64,000 nucleotides of DNA from Eubacterium maltosivorans (GTDB lineage: Bacteria; Bacillota; Clostridia; Eubacteriales; Eubacteriaceae). Positions 42,730 through 50,027 of this stretch are shown piece after piece (positions within the stretch are counted from its first letter, which is position 1; each line of letters opens with the position of its first letter). The notes beneath the pieces were generated by a model. It had not been told where the DNA came from. It saw only the letters and a list, made by a program, of their open reading frames with translations, and did no database searches. The stretch spans positions 4,142,349 to 4,206,348 of the forward strand of contig NZ_CP029487.1 of the NCBI RefSeq assembly GCF_002441855.2. Reading direction: 5' to 3'. The position numbers and the translations under genes were made by a program.

Positions 42730-42766
42730 AAAGAGAAGATGCGGTGTTTCGCCGCATCTTCTCTTT
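42730..42766. terminator. Bidirectional intrinsic terminator (hairpin copy 6)
   Basis: A perfect 15-bp stem (42730-42744 with 42752-42766), loop TGTTTCG. It separates the convergent MerR and cupin genes and is the last copy of this hairpin family before the prophage. Confidence 0.9.
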
Positions 42767-42785
42767 GAACGTTCTTCTGGGCTCT

Positions 42786-43124
42786 CTATACTTCAATTTT
42801 ATCGGCATGGTCCATCCAGGGGCTGGTGGTAACCACAAAACGAACCGTTTCAGTGCCCTTATTTTCAAGACGATGGATTTCTCCCGGCTCCAAATGAATA
42901 AAATCACCAGCCGAGCAGGTGCTTTCGACATCATTTACGGTCATGGAGACAGTCCCTTCCAGTATATAAAAGTTTTCTTCCATAATCTCATGGTAATGGG
43001 GAGACACCACATTGCCAGGTAGCAGCTTGACAATACCAAAATTTGAGGTCGGACCCATCATCAGGTATTTTGGCCCGTGATCGCCGTGACGGTACGCTTT
43101 TTCGTCTTCGTGAAGTGTGAACAT
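42786..43124 (-). CDS. Cupin domain protein
   Basis: The 112-residue single-domain cupin has motif 1 GNVVSPHYHEIMEENFYIL (about 42-60; metal-type HxH and E) and motif 2 PGEIHRLEN. It probably binds a metal and a small ligand. The ATG at 43124 has AAAGG 9 bp upstream; an earlier in-frame ATG at 43130 is also possible. It has its own promoter (43155-43183) and ends at the terminator 42730. Function unknown. Confidence 0.82.
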   Translation of the reverse strand: MFTLHEDEKAYRHGDHGPKYLMMGPTSNFGIVKLLPGNVVSPHYHEIMEENFYILEGTVSMTVNDVESTCSAGDFIHLEPGEIHRLENKGTETVRFVVTTSPWMDHADKIEV

Positions 43125-43154
43125 AATCATTTTCCTTTCCGGTGGAGTGGTTCT

Positions 43155-43183
43155 ATTATAAACCATAAAACCGGGAACGGCAA
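43155..43183 (-). promoter_or_regulatory. Promoter of the cupin gene
   Basis: On the minus strand, TTGCCG (plus 43178-43183), 17-bp spacer, TATAAT (43155-43160). It fixes the chromosomal side of the prophage boundary to the right of about 43185. Confidence 0.6.
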
Positions 43184-43207
43184 ATAAGTGTGAATGTCAA
43201 CATAAAA

Positions 43208-43243
43208 TTACAAAATTCTCGAAAAAAGTTTAAAGCTTCGAGA
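43208..43243 (-). terminator. Hairpin at the 3' end of the transposase gene
   Basis: TCTCGAA (43217-43223) pairs with TTCGAGA (43237-43243); on the minus strand it is followed by ATTTTGTAATTTT. It overlaps the last codons of the gene. Confidence 0.55.
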
Positions 43244-44258
43244 GTTCAAGCTCGAAAAGCTCAGCAGAACAGCAGTAATTGAGGATTTTCCGCGGGTAGT
43301 GATTAATGCGGTCGACCACCTGTTTAATGTAATGTAAACTTAAATCAGCGATTTTTTCACCTTTTTTGATGTATCTGCGGATAAAGCGATTATAGTTTTC
43401 ATTACTGCCCCGTTCGCAGGCTGTGTAAGGATGGCAATAGTAGGTTGTCGTCCTTTTCTTTTTGGTGTAGAGTGATTTTTCGATGCCTTTAAAGTCCAGA
43501 AACTCTGAGCCGTTATCCATGGTGATGGTCTTGAAGATTTTCTTGAACTTGTGCTTATATTTGCATTCTAAGGTATCTAAGCATTTAATGACGCTGGCTT
43601 CGGTTTTCTGACGCATTCTAAAGACAAAGCTATGGCGTGTCATACGTTCGGTCATGACAAGTAAACACTCTTGATCGGATTTACAGGATTCAACACAGTC
43701 CATTTCAAAATGACCAAACTCGTTCCGGTCTAAAATTTCCTCCGGGCGTTTTTCAATGCTGGTTCTTACCTTTGACTTATGTGTGCGGTTCACGCGCTTT
43801 ATGGCCTGTTTTTTTTTAAGCCCTTTGACCAGCAGGCTTTTATTGCTTACGCCGGGAATAAAGCCCTTATCGATGGCATAGTAAAGGCTGGTGGTACAGG
43901 GAATGTCTTTTTCCGGGTGTTCTTTTCTCAGGGTGCCAATGGTCACGTCCGGGCTTAAGCGTTCTTTGACAAGTTTGTGCTGAATCAGGTTCAAAAGCTC
44001 TTGGTCTCTTAAGACCTTTGGCACGGCGCCTTTGTTTTTCTGCTTTTCCAAAAAATCGGCCTGTGCGAAATCTGCACAGTAAGCTTCATACTCGGTCAGA
44101 TCGGAGTTCAAAAGGGCGATGGTACCCCGCTTGATTTCATTATAGATAGTCTTAAGTGATTTTTCCATCGTCTTAGCAATTTCCCGCTTAGGCATCCTGG
44201 CTTTCAGGTAACCCTCAAGCTGAGTGCGTTCATCTTTGGTGAAATATTTGTTTTTCAT
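43230..44258 (-). CDS. IS30 family transposase (phage-associated)
   Basis: This 342-residue protein has an N-terminal HTH (MPKREIAKTMEKSLKTIYNE) and an IS30-type DDE catalytic core: first Asp in GHFEMDCVES, second in ITMDNGSEF and Glu in ERGSNENYNR. The C-terminus keeps the family ending with the LNYCCSAELFE segment. It lies 13 bp after a small phage gene in the same orientation, and I saw no IS30-type terminal repeats tightly around it. It is therefore more likely the integrase of the filamentous phage than an unrelated insertion; this is inferred. Confidence 0.88.
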   Translation of the reverse strand: MKNKYFTKDERTQLEGYLKARMPKREIAKTMEKSLKTIYNEIKRGTIALLNSDLTEYEAYCADFAQADFLEKQKNKGAVPKVLRDQELLNLIQHKLVKERLSPDVTIGTLRKEHPEKDIPCTTSLYYAIDKGFIPGVSNKSLLVKGLKKKQAIKRVNRTHKSKVRTSIEKRPEEILDRNEFGHFEMDCVESCKSDQECLLVMTERMTRHSFVFRMRQKTEASVIKCLDTLECKYKHKFKKIFKTITMDNGSEFLDFKGIEKSLYTKKKRTTTYYCHPYTACERGSNENYNRFIRRYIKKGEKIADLSLHYIKQVVDRINHYPRKILNYCCSAELFELELSKL

Positions 44259-44271
44259 TGTTGCCCTCCTG

Positions 44272-44457
44272 TCACTTGGAGGACGTGTGTTCCTCCAATT
44301 CTAATTTCTTTTTCTCAATATGCTGAACTAACTGGCGGTAATCATTCGGCTTAATATAATTGCAGTCCTTTAAGCCTGCCAGATAGCCTTTTAGATAATA
44401 CAATTGGTATAAATTTTCTGAGTGGGTGATTTCTTCCAATACTCTAAGATATTTCAT
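44272..44457 (-). CDS. Small phage protein of unknown function
   Basis: The 61-residue protein is helical and charged (MKYLRVLEEITHSENLYQLY start, KKKLELEEH end) without TM segment, so it is not a coat protein. It overlaps the Rep gene by 4 bp, indicating translational coupling, and may aid replication or replace the ssDNA-binding protein. Confidence 0.55.
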   Translation of the reverse strand: MKYLRVLEEITHSENLYQLYYLKGYLAGLKDCNYIKPNDYRQLVQHIEKKKLELEEHTSSK

Positions 44458-45104
44458 AAATTTTCATACTCCTTAAAATAATCCTTGAACCAGTCGATAC
44501 TATCGACAAAGGTGGATTTTGAATACAGCCCTTCAAAAGCCATGGGAAAGTCAAGGGGCTTAATTAACTGTCCTTCTTGAATCTTCTCAGCGGTTTTAAG
44601 CCCTCTGGAACAGTAGTACATCTTCTTATTTAACTCAATGCTTGTACTGCCTAAATTTTTAGAAATGTATTTCGTGATGTAGAGCGCAGTCTTGACATTG
44701 TCCCGAATGGGCCCCAATGAGTTAAAGCCGAACTTCTGACGGTAGCTTTCCCAGCTGATATAGCCCTTCTCAGAAAGCTTTTTCAGCGGGTGAGGTTCCA
44801 TATCCTGATAAGGGATATCACTTAATAAACCGTGCATATGCCAGTTTTTACCGTCCTTGTGCAGTTCGGGTATTAATAGATATTTAATCTCAATCTGGCG
44901 TTTTTTCCGCTGATCTCTAATAAACTGACTCAGGTCTTTAATAAAGATGTCCAGATTATCACGCTGGTACTTCTTGGGGTCAAGGGTAAAAGTCCCAAAC
45001 CAGTTCCAATCATTACACAATGCTTTTTCCAAAACCTGTGATTTTGTCCTTGATAATGAATGTGCCATTTTTTTATCATGACCTCCCTGTCCTTTTTTAA
45101 CCAT
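44454..45104 (-). CDS. Rolling-circle replication protein (HUH endonuclease, inovirus Rep)
   Basis: The 216-residue protein has the three rolling-circle motifs: FTLDP (39-43), HMH (89-91, metal-binding HUH) and YITKY (142-146) with the nicking Tyr and Lys. It would nick the double-strand origin to start phage DNA synthesis. The start is uncertain: coding-like sequence continues in frame upstream to about 45190 without any ATG, GTG or TTG, while an ATG with a different frame lies at 45193. Other candidates are 45104 and 45068. A frameshift near the N-terminus is possible. Confidence 0.8.
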   Translation of the reverse strand: MVKKGQGGHDKKMAHSLSRTKSQVLEKALCNDWNWFGTFTLDPKKYQRDNLDIFIKDLSQFIRDQRKKRQIEIKYLLIPELHKDGKNWHMHGLLSDIPYQDMEPHPLKKLSEKGYISWESYRQKFGFNSLGPIRDNVKTALYITKYISKNLGSTSIELNKKMYYCSRGLKTAEKIQEGQLIKPLDFPMAFEGLYSKSTFVDSIDWFKDYFKEYENL

Positions 45105-45239
45105 CTGCTTGGGGTCTTTCTTGCCTTTAATGATCTGTTTGCAAATGGTAATCTTGAAATTATCTTCACCGAATTTTTTAATCTGTACGACATTTTTTCT
45201 TTGCGTCTACATCGGATTTCCCGTAATATGTGACTTATG

Positions 45240-45995
45240 TCAAGTAGCGGGCTCCGCCCGCCGTCCGGTTCCCTCTTGCGAGGGCTTCCGGTCCGCGTGC
45301 GGGGCCGCTTTCTTTACATGAAGTTTCATCTTTGCGGGTTCACCGCCAAAACGCACAATCTCGCCGCTTCTTATCTGATCTTGAAGAGTCTTCGTAGGTT
45401 TAACAGCAAGCGCAGGATTGAATTCAAAAAACGTATCATAAAGCCCTCCATAATATTTTGAGTAGGTGAAAAAGTCGGCGCTGTTCTTGTCCTTGATGGC
45501 CGTGTTACGCTCGACCGCAATGAACAGTTGAAAGGGAAGCCAGCGGTATAGCCAGTAATTGTTGGCGTGGCGGTGGTGTACTTCAATTTCCACCAGCGCC
45601 CGTATCTGGCTGTCGATCTGGTTTAAATTCTGTTGAATAAGGATAATGTCATAGCCGTAATGCCGGTGCTGGGCAAAGAAAGACAGGAAGTCCAGGCGGT
45701 CTTTGGCATTCCAGGTACGGCTGTTAAATTTGACCGATGCTTCGTCAATCACCAGCAAAGTCTGCCCCATCTTCCGGGGCTCGTGCATGGTCTGGTTGAA
45801 CTGCATGAGCAGGGGAACCGTGATATCATCATTGGAGAAATAGAAAAAGTGGCCCCGGTTCTTTTTAATCTCGTTGACTTTGATGGGAAAATTGGCAATG
45901 ACGTTTTTGCCCTCCTCAAGCCAGCCGACCATATTTCGGGTAGCGTGCAGGCTTTTTCCGCTTCCAGGGGTTCCGGTGTAACATTTGGTTGCCAT
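45240..45995 (-). CDS. Zot-like filamentous phage assembly ATPase (pI)
   Basis: This 251-residue protein begins with Walker A GTPGSGKS (8-15). Walker B follows in TLLVIDEASVKFN and a sensor segment in HRHYGYDIILIQQN, the Zot/pI signature. It would drive extrusion of phage through the membrane. It lacks a clear TM segment and the long periplasmic domain of Gram-negative Zot, which would suit a host without an outer membrane. The last 25 residues are encoded by GC-rich hairpin DNA. It lies 18 bp after the two-TM protein gene. Confidence 0.85.
   Translation of the reverse strand: MATKCYTGTPGSGKSLHATRNMVGWLEEGKNVIANFPIKVNEIKKNRGHFFYFSNDDITVPLLMQFNQTMHEPRKMGQTLLVIDEASVKFNSRTWNAKDRLDFLSFFAQHRHYGYDIILIQQNLNQIDSQIRALVEIEVHHRHANNYWLYRWLPFQLFIAVERNTAIKDKNSADFFTYSKYYGGLYDTFFEFNPALAVKPTKTLQDQIRSGEIVRFGGEPAKMKLHVKKAAPHADRKPSQEGTGRRAEPAT
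45247..45291 (-). other. Pair of GC-rich hairpins at the Zot-Rep junction
   Basis: GCGGGC-TCC-GCCCGC (45247-45261) and CCGG-TT-CCCTC-TTGC-GAGGG-CTT-CCGG (45265-45291) stand out in AT-rich phage DNA, at the 3' end of the Zot gene and 140 bp before Rep. They are candidates for replication origin, packaging signal or terminator. Confidence 0.55.
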
Positions 45996-46013
45996 GGTTG
46001 TCTTTTGTACCTC

Positions 46014-46268
46014 CTATTCGATTCTGAGTATGTGCATAATCCATTTGATAAACTTATAGCCCACAATGCAGGTTCCCCAGGCGAGGAGTACGGGCATCAT
46101 GAGATTCACAGGCAGAAAATAATTTACGTAGCCCATGAACTCGGATGGGACGTCAAGGGTAATGCCCGCAAAGGGAGAGGTGGGCAGGATGTTCACAATC
46201 CATGAGATGACACCGCAGATGAGCGTAATTAAGAAGTTGATAATCAGAATAAAGAAATCCGCGATCAT
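46014..46268 (-). CDS. Small two-TM phage membrane protein (pVI-like)
   Basis: The 84-residue protein has hydrophobic helices at about 3-28 and 55-78 separated by a short polar loop. Size and its position between the adsorption protein and the Zot gene match the minor coat protein pVI or DUF2523 proteins. Its ATG overlaps the preceding stop (ATGA). It could alternatively be the major coat protein, but two TMs and no signal peptide argue against that. Confidence 0.65.
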   Translation of the reverse strand: MIADFFILIINFLITLICGVISWIVNILPTSPFAGITLDVPSEFMGYVNYFLPVNLMMPVLLAWGTCIVGYKFIKWIMHILRIE

Positions 46269-47680
46269 TCGTCACCACCTCCAAAGAACATGCCAAAGGT
46301 TTTCCACGCTAAGCCGATGATAAAAGCAATAAAAGCCAGATTACGGAACAGTGGGGCATACTTGTCAAACATGGTCAAATCGCCCTTGATGGGAATCTTC
46401 CCGGCACCAACGGAAGTAAAATCCATTTCCCAGTCAAAGGCAAAGGGGACGGGCTCAGCCTGAAAGACACCAAACAGGCGCACCAGATCACCGGGCAGGG
46501 AGAAGGGGAATTTTTCACTCAGGTTGTCGGGCATGCTGTTCAGGGCGTCGAGATTCAGCGAGAGGGTCGGCACAAAGGCGGCTTTCATAAACTTCAATAA
46601 GCCGTCCATGAAATCGCCGATGGGGTTTACCCAGCGGTCACCGTTGTAGTCGGGGGTGGGTTCTGGCGTCGGCTCTGGGGTGGGTGTTGGTTCGGGGTCA
46701 GTGCTGGGTTCCTGATCGGGGGTGACGTCTTCATAGCCGGGAAGGTTGATCAGGTCGTCGGTGACAGGATTATAGTTATCTGGGAGCGTGGGGAGCTCGT
46801 CGGTGGTGGGGGCAATGATTAAGTTCTCGGTCGAATTGTCAATGTAGTTATTAATGTTGTTAATGACCGTTTGGGGGAGGCGGGTTGGGAGTTTTACTTT
46901 GTTGGCGGTTTTGGCGTTTATGTTGGGGACGTATTGCGGATTTGATACACTTGGATAAGAAACGCCCGGAACATTGAAAATGGAATATATTCCATATTGC
47001 TTATCAGTTAAGCCACCAGTAAAACGATATATACGGATTTTATTCGGCCATACTAATAAGGTGATTGCAGTAGAACTTGTACAACCATCCTCTTCACCAG
47101 TTTTTAAATTTTTCCAGTGTATCCTAGTATTCAAATAACTTACATCATTTTTTACAAAGCAATCATAATCCCCCGACTGGTTATCAAGATCAGCGTAATT
47201 CCAACCCGTATATGAAACTTTAATATCACTTGCTACATAGTATTCATAACCAAACGCAGTACCAATATATTTTAAATTTTTTCCATGAGTTATCGACCCG
47301 GTTCCTTGTTCTGGCCATACCACATCCACCACCCCTTTTAAGACGGCGTACAGGGCTTTCCCGCTGTATTTGCTCCAGTCGACTTCCTCACCATTTAGAA
47401 GCTTCTGGTTGAGGTTCTGGAGAACGTTCATCTGGTGGTTGTAATCGTCTGGATCGGGAAAAGCTGTCTGGAGGTTCGCTGTCCATTTTTCATTTATTTG
47501 ATTCATTTGCTCAGGTGTATATAAAACATTAGTTTGTACATAACGACCTGCAATTAAGGCGGTGGCAATAGTAGCCGCTAAAATAGCATCATCAACACCT
47601 ATCACTGCTTTAACCTTCTTTGGTTGAAAAAAAGGTATAATAAATAAGAATAATGAAAGTAGTATAGCAGTTGATTTCAT
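46265..47680 (-). CDS. pIII-like adsorption / minor coat protein
   Basis: The 471-residue protein has a signal peptide (about 1-25, ending KVKAVIG), an extracellular part and a Pro/Glu/Thr/Asp-rich hinge at about 330-353 (PDQEPSTDPEPTPTPEPTPE). A C-terminal domain with one TM (about 441-465) precedes a short tail. This is the architecture of filamentous phage attachment proteins: receptor-binding part, flexible linker, membrane anchor. Receptor-binding sequences are usually too variable to compare, and none is recognised here. Confidence 0.75.
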   Translation of the reverse strand: MKSTAILLSLFLFIIPFFQPKKVKAVIGVDDAILAATIATALIAGRYVQTNVLYTPEQMNQINEKWTANLQTAFPDPDDYNHQMNVLQNLNQKLLNGEEVDWSKYSGKALYAVLKGVVDVVWPEQGTGSITHGKNLKYIGTAFGYEYYVASDIKVSYTGWNYADLDNQSGDYDCFVKNDVSYLNTRIHWKNLKTGEEDGCTSSTAITLLVWPNKIRIYRFTGGLTDKQYGIYSIFNVPGVSYPSVSNPQYVPNINAKTANKVKLPTRLPQTVINNINNYIDNSTENLIIAPTTDELPTLPDNYNPVTDDLINLPGYEDVTPDQEPSTDPEPTPTPEPTPEPTPDYNGDRWVNPIGDFMDGLLKFMKAAFVPTLSLNLDALNSMPDNLSEKFPFSLPGDLVRLFGVFQAEPVPFAFDWEMDFTSVGAGKIPIKGDLTMFDKYAPLFRNLAFIAFIIGLAWKTFGMFFGGGDE

Positions 47681-47738
47681 AAATATATTTTTATTAAATC
47701 ACAAAGTAATTTTTGATTATCTTTTCAAAAGTTCTTAT

Positions 47739-47780
47739 ATGCCGGTATAGCCTATTGTTACAGGCTTTTCCGGCATTTTT
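47739..47780 (+). other. Hairpin with T run upstream of the adsorption protein gene
   Basis: ATGCCGG-TAT-AGCCT (47739-47753) pairs with AGGCT-TTT-CCGGCAT (47762-47775) and is followed by TTTTT on the plus strand. No plus-strand gene reads into it, so it may be a phage packaging or origin structure, or a terminator of the neighbour before insertion. The rest of 47681-47872 shows no convincing gene. Confidence 0.5.
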
Positions 47781-47847
47781 CATTGTGGAAGATACTCTCA
47801 AATCTTCTTATATCCCCGTATGTTTTGGTGTTCAAAAGTAGTATGTG

Positions 47848-47872
47848 GAGTAGTAAATTCTCCGTTTACTAC
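47848..47872 (+). promoter_or_regulatory. Tn916 DR2-like integrase arm site / inverted repeat
   Basis: GAGTAGTAAATTC (47848-47860) is, as far as I recall, identical to the DR2 arm site bound by the N-terminal domain of Tn916 Int. Within it, GTAGTAAA (47850-47857) is inverted as TTTACTAC (47865-47872), directly abutting the int stop codon. AAGTAGTATG at about 47836-47845 may be a second half site. Confidence 0.65.
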
Positions 47873-49066
47873 TTAGGCAATCAGCCGCTTCATTTCTGTT
47901 ATCGACGTTTCGGAAGTCGTATGCGCGTAATAGTTCAGCGTCATATTGATGTTGGAATGTCCCATGATGTACTGCAATGCCTTTGGGTTCATTCCTGCAT
48001 TTGCTAACGTGGTGCAGAATGTGTGGCGTAAGGTGTGCGGTGTCATTACCTTTGGCAATGCTACCTTTTGCGTTTTGTTGTATTTCCTTACAAGCCCCCG
48101 GAACATACTTTCATAGTTGACTGCCACTTTTGGCAAACCGTTCCGGTTAAGGAACAGAAACTTTGTGTAGCCCTCTAAAATAACAGGCTGTGCATATTTC
48201 CGCTTGTTCAGCACCCGCTGAAATGCTTCTAACACTTTTTCACTCATAGGAATAACCCGGTTGCCGCTTTTCGTCTTAGGCGTTTCCACATAGTAGCCCA
48301 CGTCTGCAATCTTCAAAAGTTGGTGGTCTACATTGATAAGCTGTTTGCCTAAGTCAATGTCAGCTTCCGTCAGTCCGCAGAGTTCCGAAATGCGAAGCCC
48401 TGTCCCTAACAGTATGATAATCTCGTCGTAGTATTTCTGATAGACTTTATCATGCTGCACAAAGGACAGAAAAGCCGCTTCCTGCGTAGGGGATAGAGGT
48501 TCCTTTGGTTCCGTATCATCTTCAAGGACTGTGTTCAACTGGAAGTCAAATGGATTTTTACGAATACAATCGTCCTGTATGGCTGTGTAAAAGGCAGCCT
48601 TTAAGGAACGCTTGTGGTTGTTGATAGTCTTGAAGCCGTAACCTTTTTCTTTCATGCGTAACGCCCATTCCTTTGCGTCGGAGAGCTTCACATTTTCAAT
48701 CCGGCAGGCTCCAAGTTTATCCTCCTGCAAAATCCGCATGAGCTGTTTTCGCCCCTGCTTTGTACCATGCCGCACATTTGCCCGGTGGCGTATCTGCTTT
48801 GCGTAGAGTTGGCAGACCGTCATTTTCTTTCCGATATGGTCGATACCGTCGTCAAGGTCTTTTTGGATTTCTTTCTCTTTTTCCCTCAACGCTATATCGT
48901 CGCGCTTTCCTGCCGGGGTTTTGTCCGTAGGCACTAACTTCCAAGAATACACAAACTGCGGTTTCCCAAAGGTATCTATATATTTGTAGGCATATCTCCC
49001 GTCTTTTCTCTGGCTCTCTCCGGTGCGGAGAATACGATTTTTATTATCCCGTCTTTTTTCCGACAT
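47873..49066 (-). CDS. int: Tn916-type integrase
   Basis: This 397-residue tyrosine recombinase begins MSEKRRDNKNRILRTGESQ and is close to Tn916 Int along its whole length (about 405 residues). It has an N-terminal arm-binding domain, core-binding domain and catalytic domain with R in GTGLRISELCGL, HTLRHTFCT, IMGHSN and the active Tyr in LNYYAHTT. AAGGAGCA precedes the chosen ATG; in-frame starts up to 49126 lack it. It cuts and rejoins the ends of the conjugative element, with Xis needed for excision. Confidence 0.95.
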   Translation of the reverse strand: MSEKRRDNKNRILRTGESQRKDGRYAYKYIDTFGKPQFVYSWKLVPTDKTPAGKRDDIALREKEKEIQKDLDDGIDHIGKKMTVCQLYAKQIRHRANVRHGTKQGRKQLMRILQEDKLGACRIENVKLSDAKEWALRMKEKGYGFKTINNHKRSLKAAFYTAIQDDCIRKNPFDFQLNTVLEDDTEPKEPLSPTQEAAFLSFVQHDKVYQKYYDEIIILLGTGLRISELCGLTEADIDLGKQLINVDHQLLKIADVGYYVETPKTKSGNRVIPMSEKVLEAFQRVLNKRKYAQPVILEGYTKFLFLNRNGLPKVAVNYESMFRGLVRKYNKTQKVALPKVMTPHTLRHTFCTTLANAGMNPKALQYIMGHSNINMTLNYYAHTTSETSITEMKRLIA

Positions 49067-49145
49067 CGTTATGCTCCTTTCCATAATGGAAAGAGCCTTG
49101 ATATGCTTGACTATATTGTACCACATTCAAGGCTCGATTTCACTA

Positions 49146-49349
49146 TCAGATTGCGTCCACCGTATCAATCATTTTTTCAAACTGCTTACGCTTAATCTGA
49201 ATACGGTTTCCGTTCATCATTACCCAGTCCGGGACGGGATTTTCTTCTGCCAGTTTCCGCAGCTTGCTTTCTCCGATACGGAAATATTTTGCTGCTTCTT
49301 CTATGGTAAGAGTGTACTTTTCCCAAATCGGCACGTCGTTATTGTTCAA
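49146..49349 (-). CDS. xis: Tn916-type excisionase
   Basis: The 67-residue protein starts at TTG behind AGGGGGACG. Its length is exactly that of Tn916 Xis, with IPIW-like [27 protein letters not shown] and [18 protein letters not shown]. It binds near the element ends and bends DNA for excision with Int, which lies 79 bp downstream. Confidence 0.92.
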   Translation of the reverse strand: MNNNDVPIWEKYTLTIEEAAKYFRIGESKLRKLAEENPVPDWVMMNGNRIQIKRKQFEKMIDTVDAI

Positions 49350-49769
49350 TTTGTCGTCCCCCTTTCTTAATGGGTCAAAAATCAATCTGTAACATAGGCT
49401 TTAATCGGACGGCTATTAGCGTAACCTCATGGGACTTGCACCCCTCCGGCGGTCTGCCGAAGCCCTACCCATTGCCTGCGACGCTCCTAACGCTCGGACT
49501 ATGGCTATAAGGAAGTATCATTATGTATTCTGTGCGTTATCGCCCGCAGGCTGCTATCTCTGCTTTACGGTGTGGTATTTCTCGCTCGCTTTTCTATTAA
49601 GAGAAAGGTCATGGCGTACCCGCCGCATGGCTCGGCACAAAAGGAACGTATCCGATTTGCCTTATACTGCGTCGCCGTTCTATTGCGCCGCTTTCTTTAT
49701 CAAAGAGCAGAGGGCTGTTCTGCGATATGGAACGGAAAAGGGGAAAGAAGCGTTCCAATATCGCATAGG
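49350..49769. other. Non-coding stretch between xis and the ORF8-like gene, with hairpin
   Basis: No supported gene is seen in about 420 bases. A long hairpin pairs TGCGATATGGAACG (49721-49734) with its partner at 49751-49765, with one unpaired base, just after the ORF8-like gene stop. Open frames across this area on the plus strand look like chance. Confidence 0.4.
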
Positions 49770-50027
49770 TTATTCAGCCCGAAAAGTGAGGATAGCCCTC
49801 ATCAGTCTTGCTTGCAGCCGTTCCCGAATATCCTCGTCAACGCCATAATAGACATTGCCGCGCTCGTCGTAGAGCTTCCGCATGGAAAGACTTGCTATGT
49901 AGCCGCTGAAATGCTGCAAGACCATTTTCATAGCGTCCGGGTCGCCTTTGCTCGCCGCCAAAATAACGGGATAGGGAACAAGGGCATTTTCCAGGTAGTC
50001 GTTTTGATTACCATTCGTTCCATTCAT
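49770..50027 (-). CDS. Tn916 ORF8-like helix-turn-helix protein
   Basis: This 85-residue protein has the small conjugative-transposon pattern ILAASKGDPDAMKMVLQHFSGYI ending in REDI-like DIRERLQARLMRAIL (about 62-80). These proteins resemble sigma-70 region 2 fragments and work with the ORF7-like protein in activating element genes. It overlaps the ORF7-like gene by 20 bp. Confidence 0.85.
   Translation of the reverse strand: MNGTNGNQNDYLENALVPYPVILAASKGDPDAMKMVLQHFSGYIASLSMRKLYDERGNVYYGVDEDIRERLQARLMRAILTFRAE

Larger units (their letters stand above)
43190..47800 (-). mobile_element. Integrated inovirus-like filamentous phage (approximate limits)
   Basis: Six minus-strand genes form the module: pIII-like adsorption protein, small two-TM protein, Zot-like assembly ATPase, HUH replication protein, a small unknown protein and an IS30-type transposase. 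Size (about 4.6 kb) and order fit a Gram-positive inovirus with transposase-type integration, as known in Spiroplasma plectroviruses. No SSB-like or major coat gene was recognised. The limits are inferred: left between the cupin promoter and the transposase stop, right before the conjugative-element site at 47848. Confidence 0.72.

Noticed and set aside
43204-47713. AAAATTAC / GTAATTTT as terminal inverted repeats of the filamentous phage
   Set aside because: Only 8 bp and AT-rich; such a match is expected by chance and no target duplication was seen.
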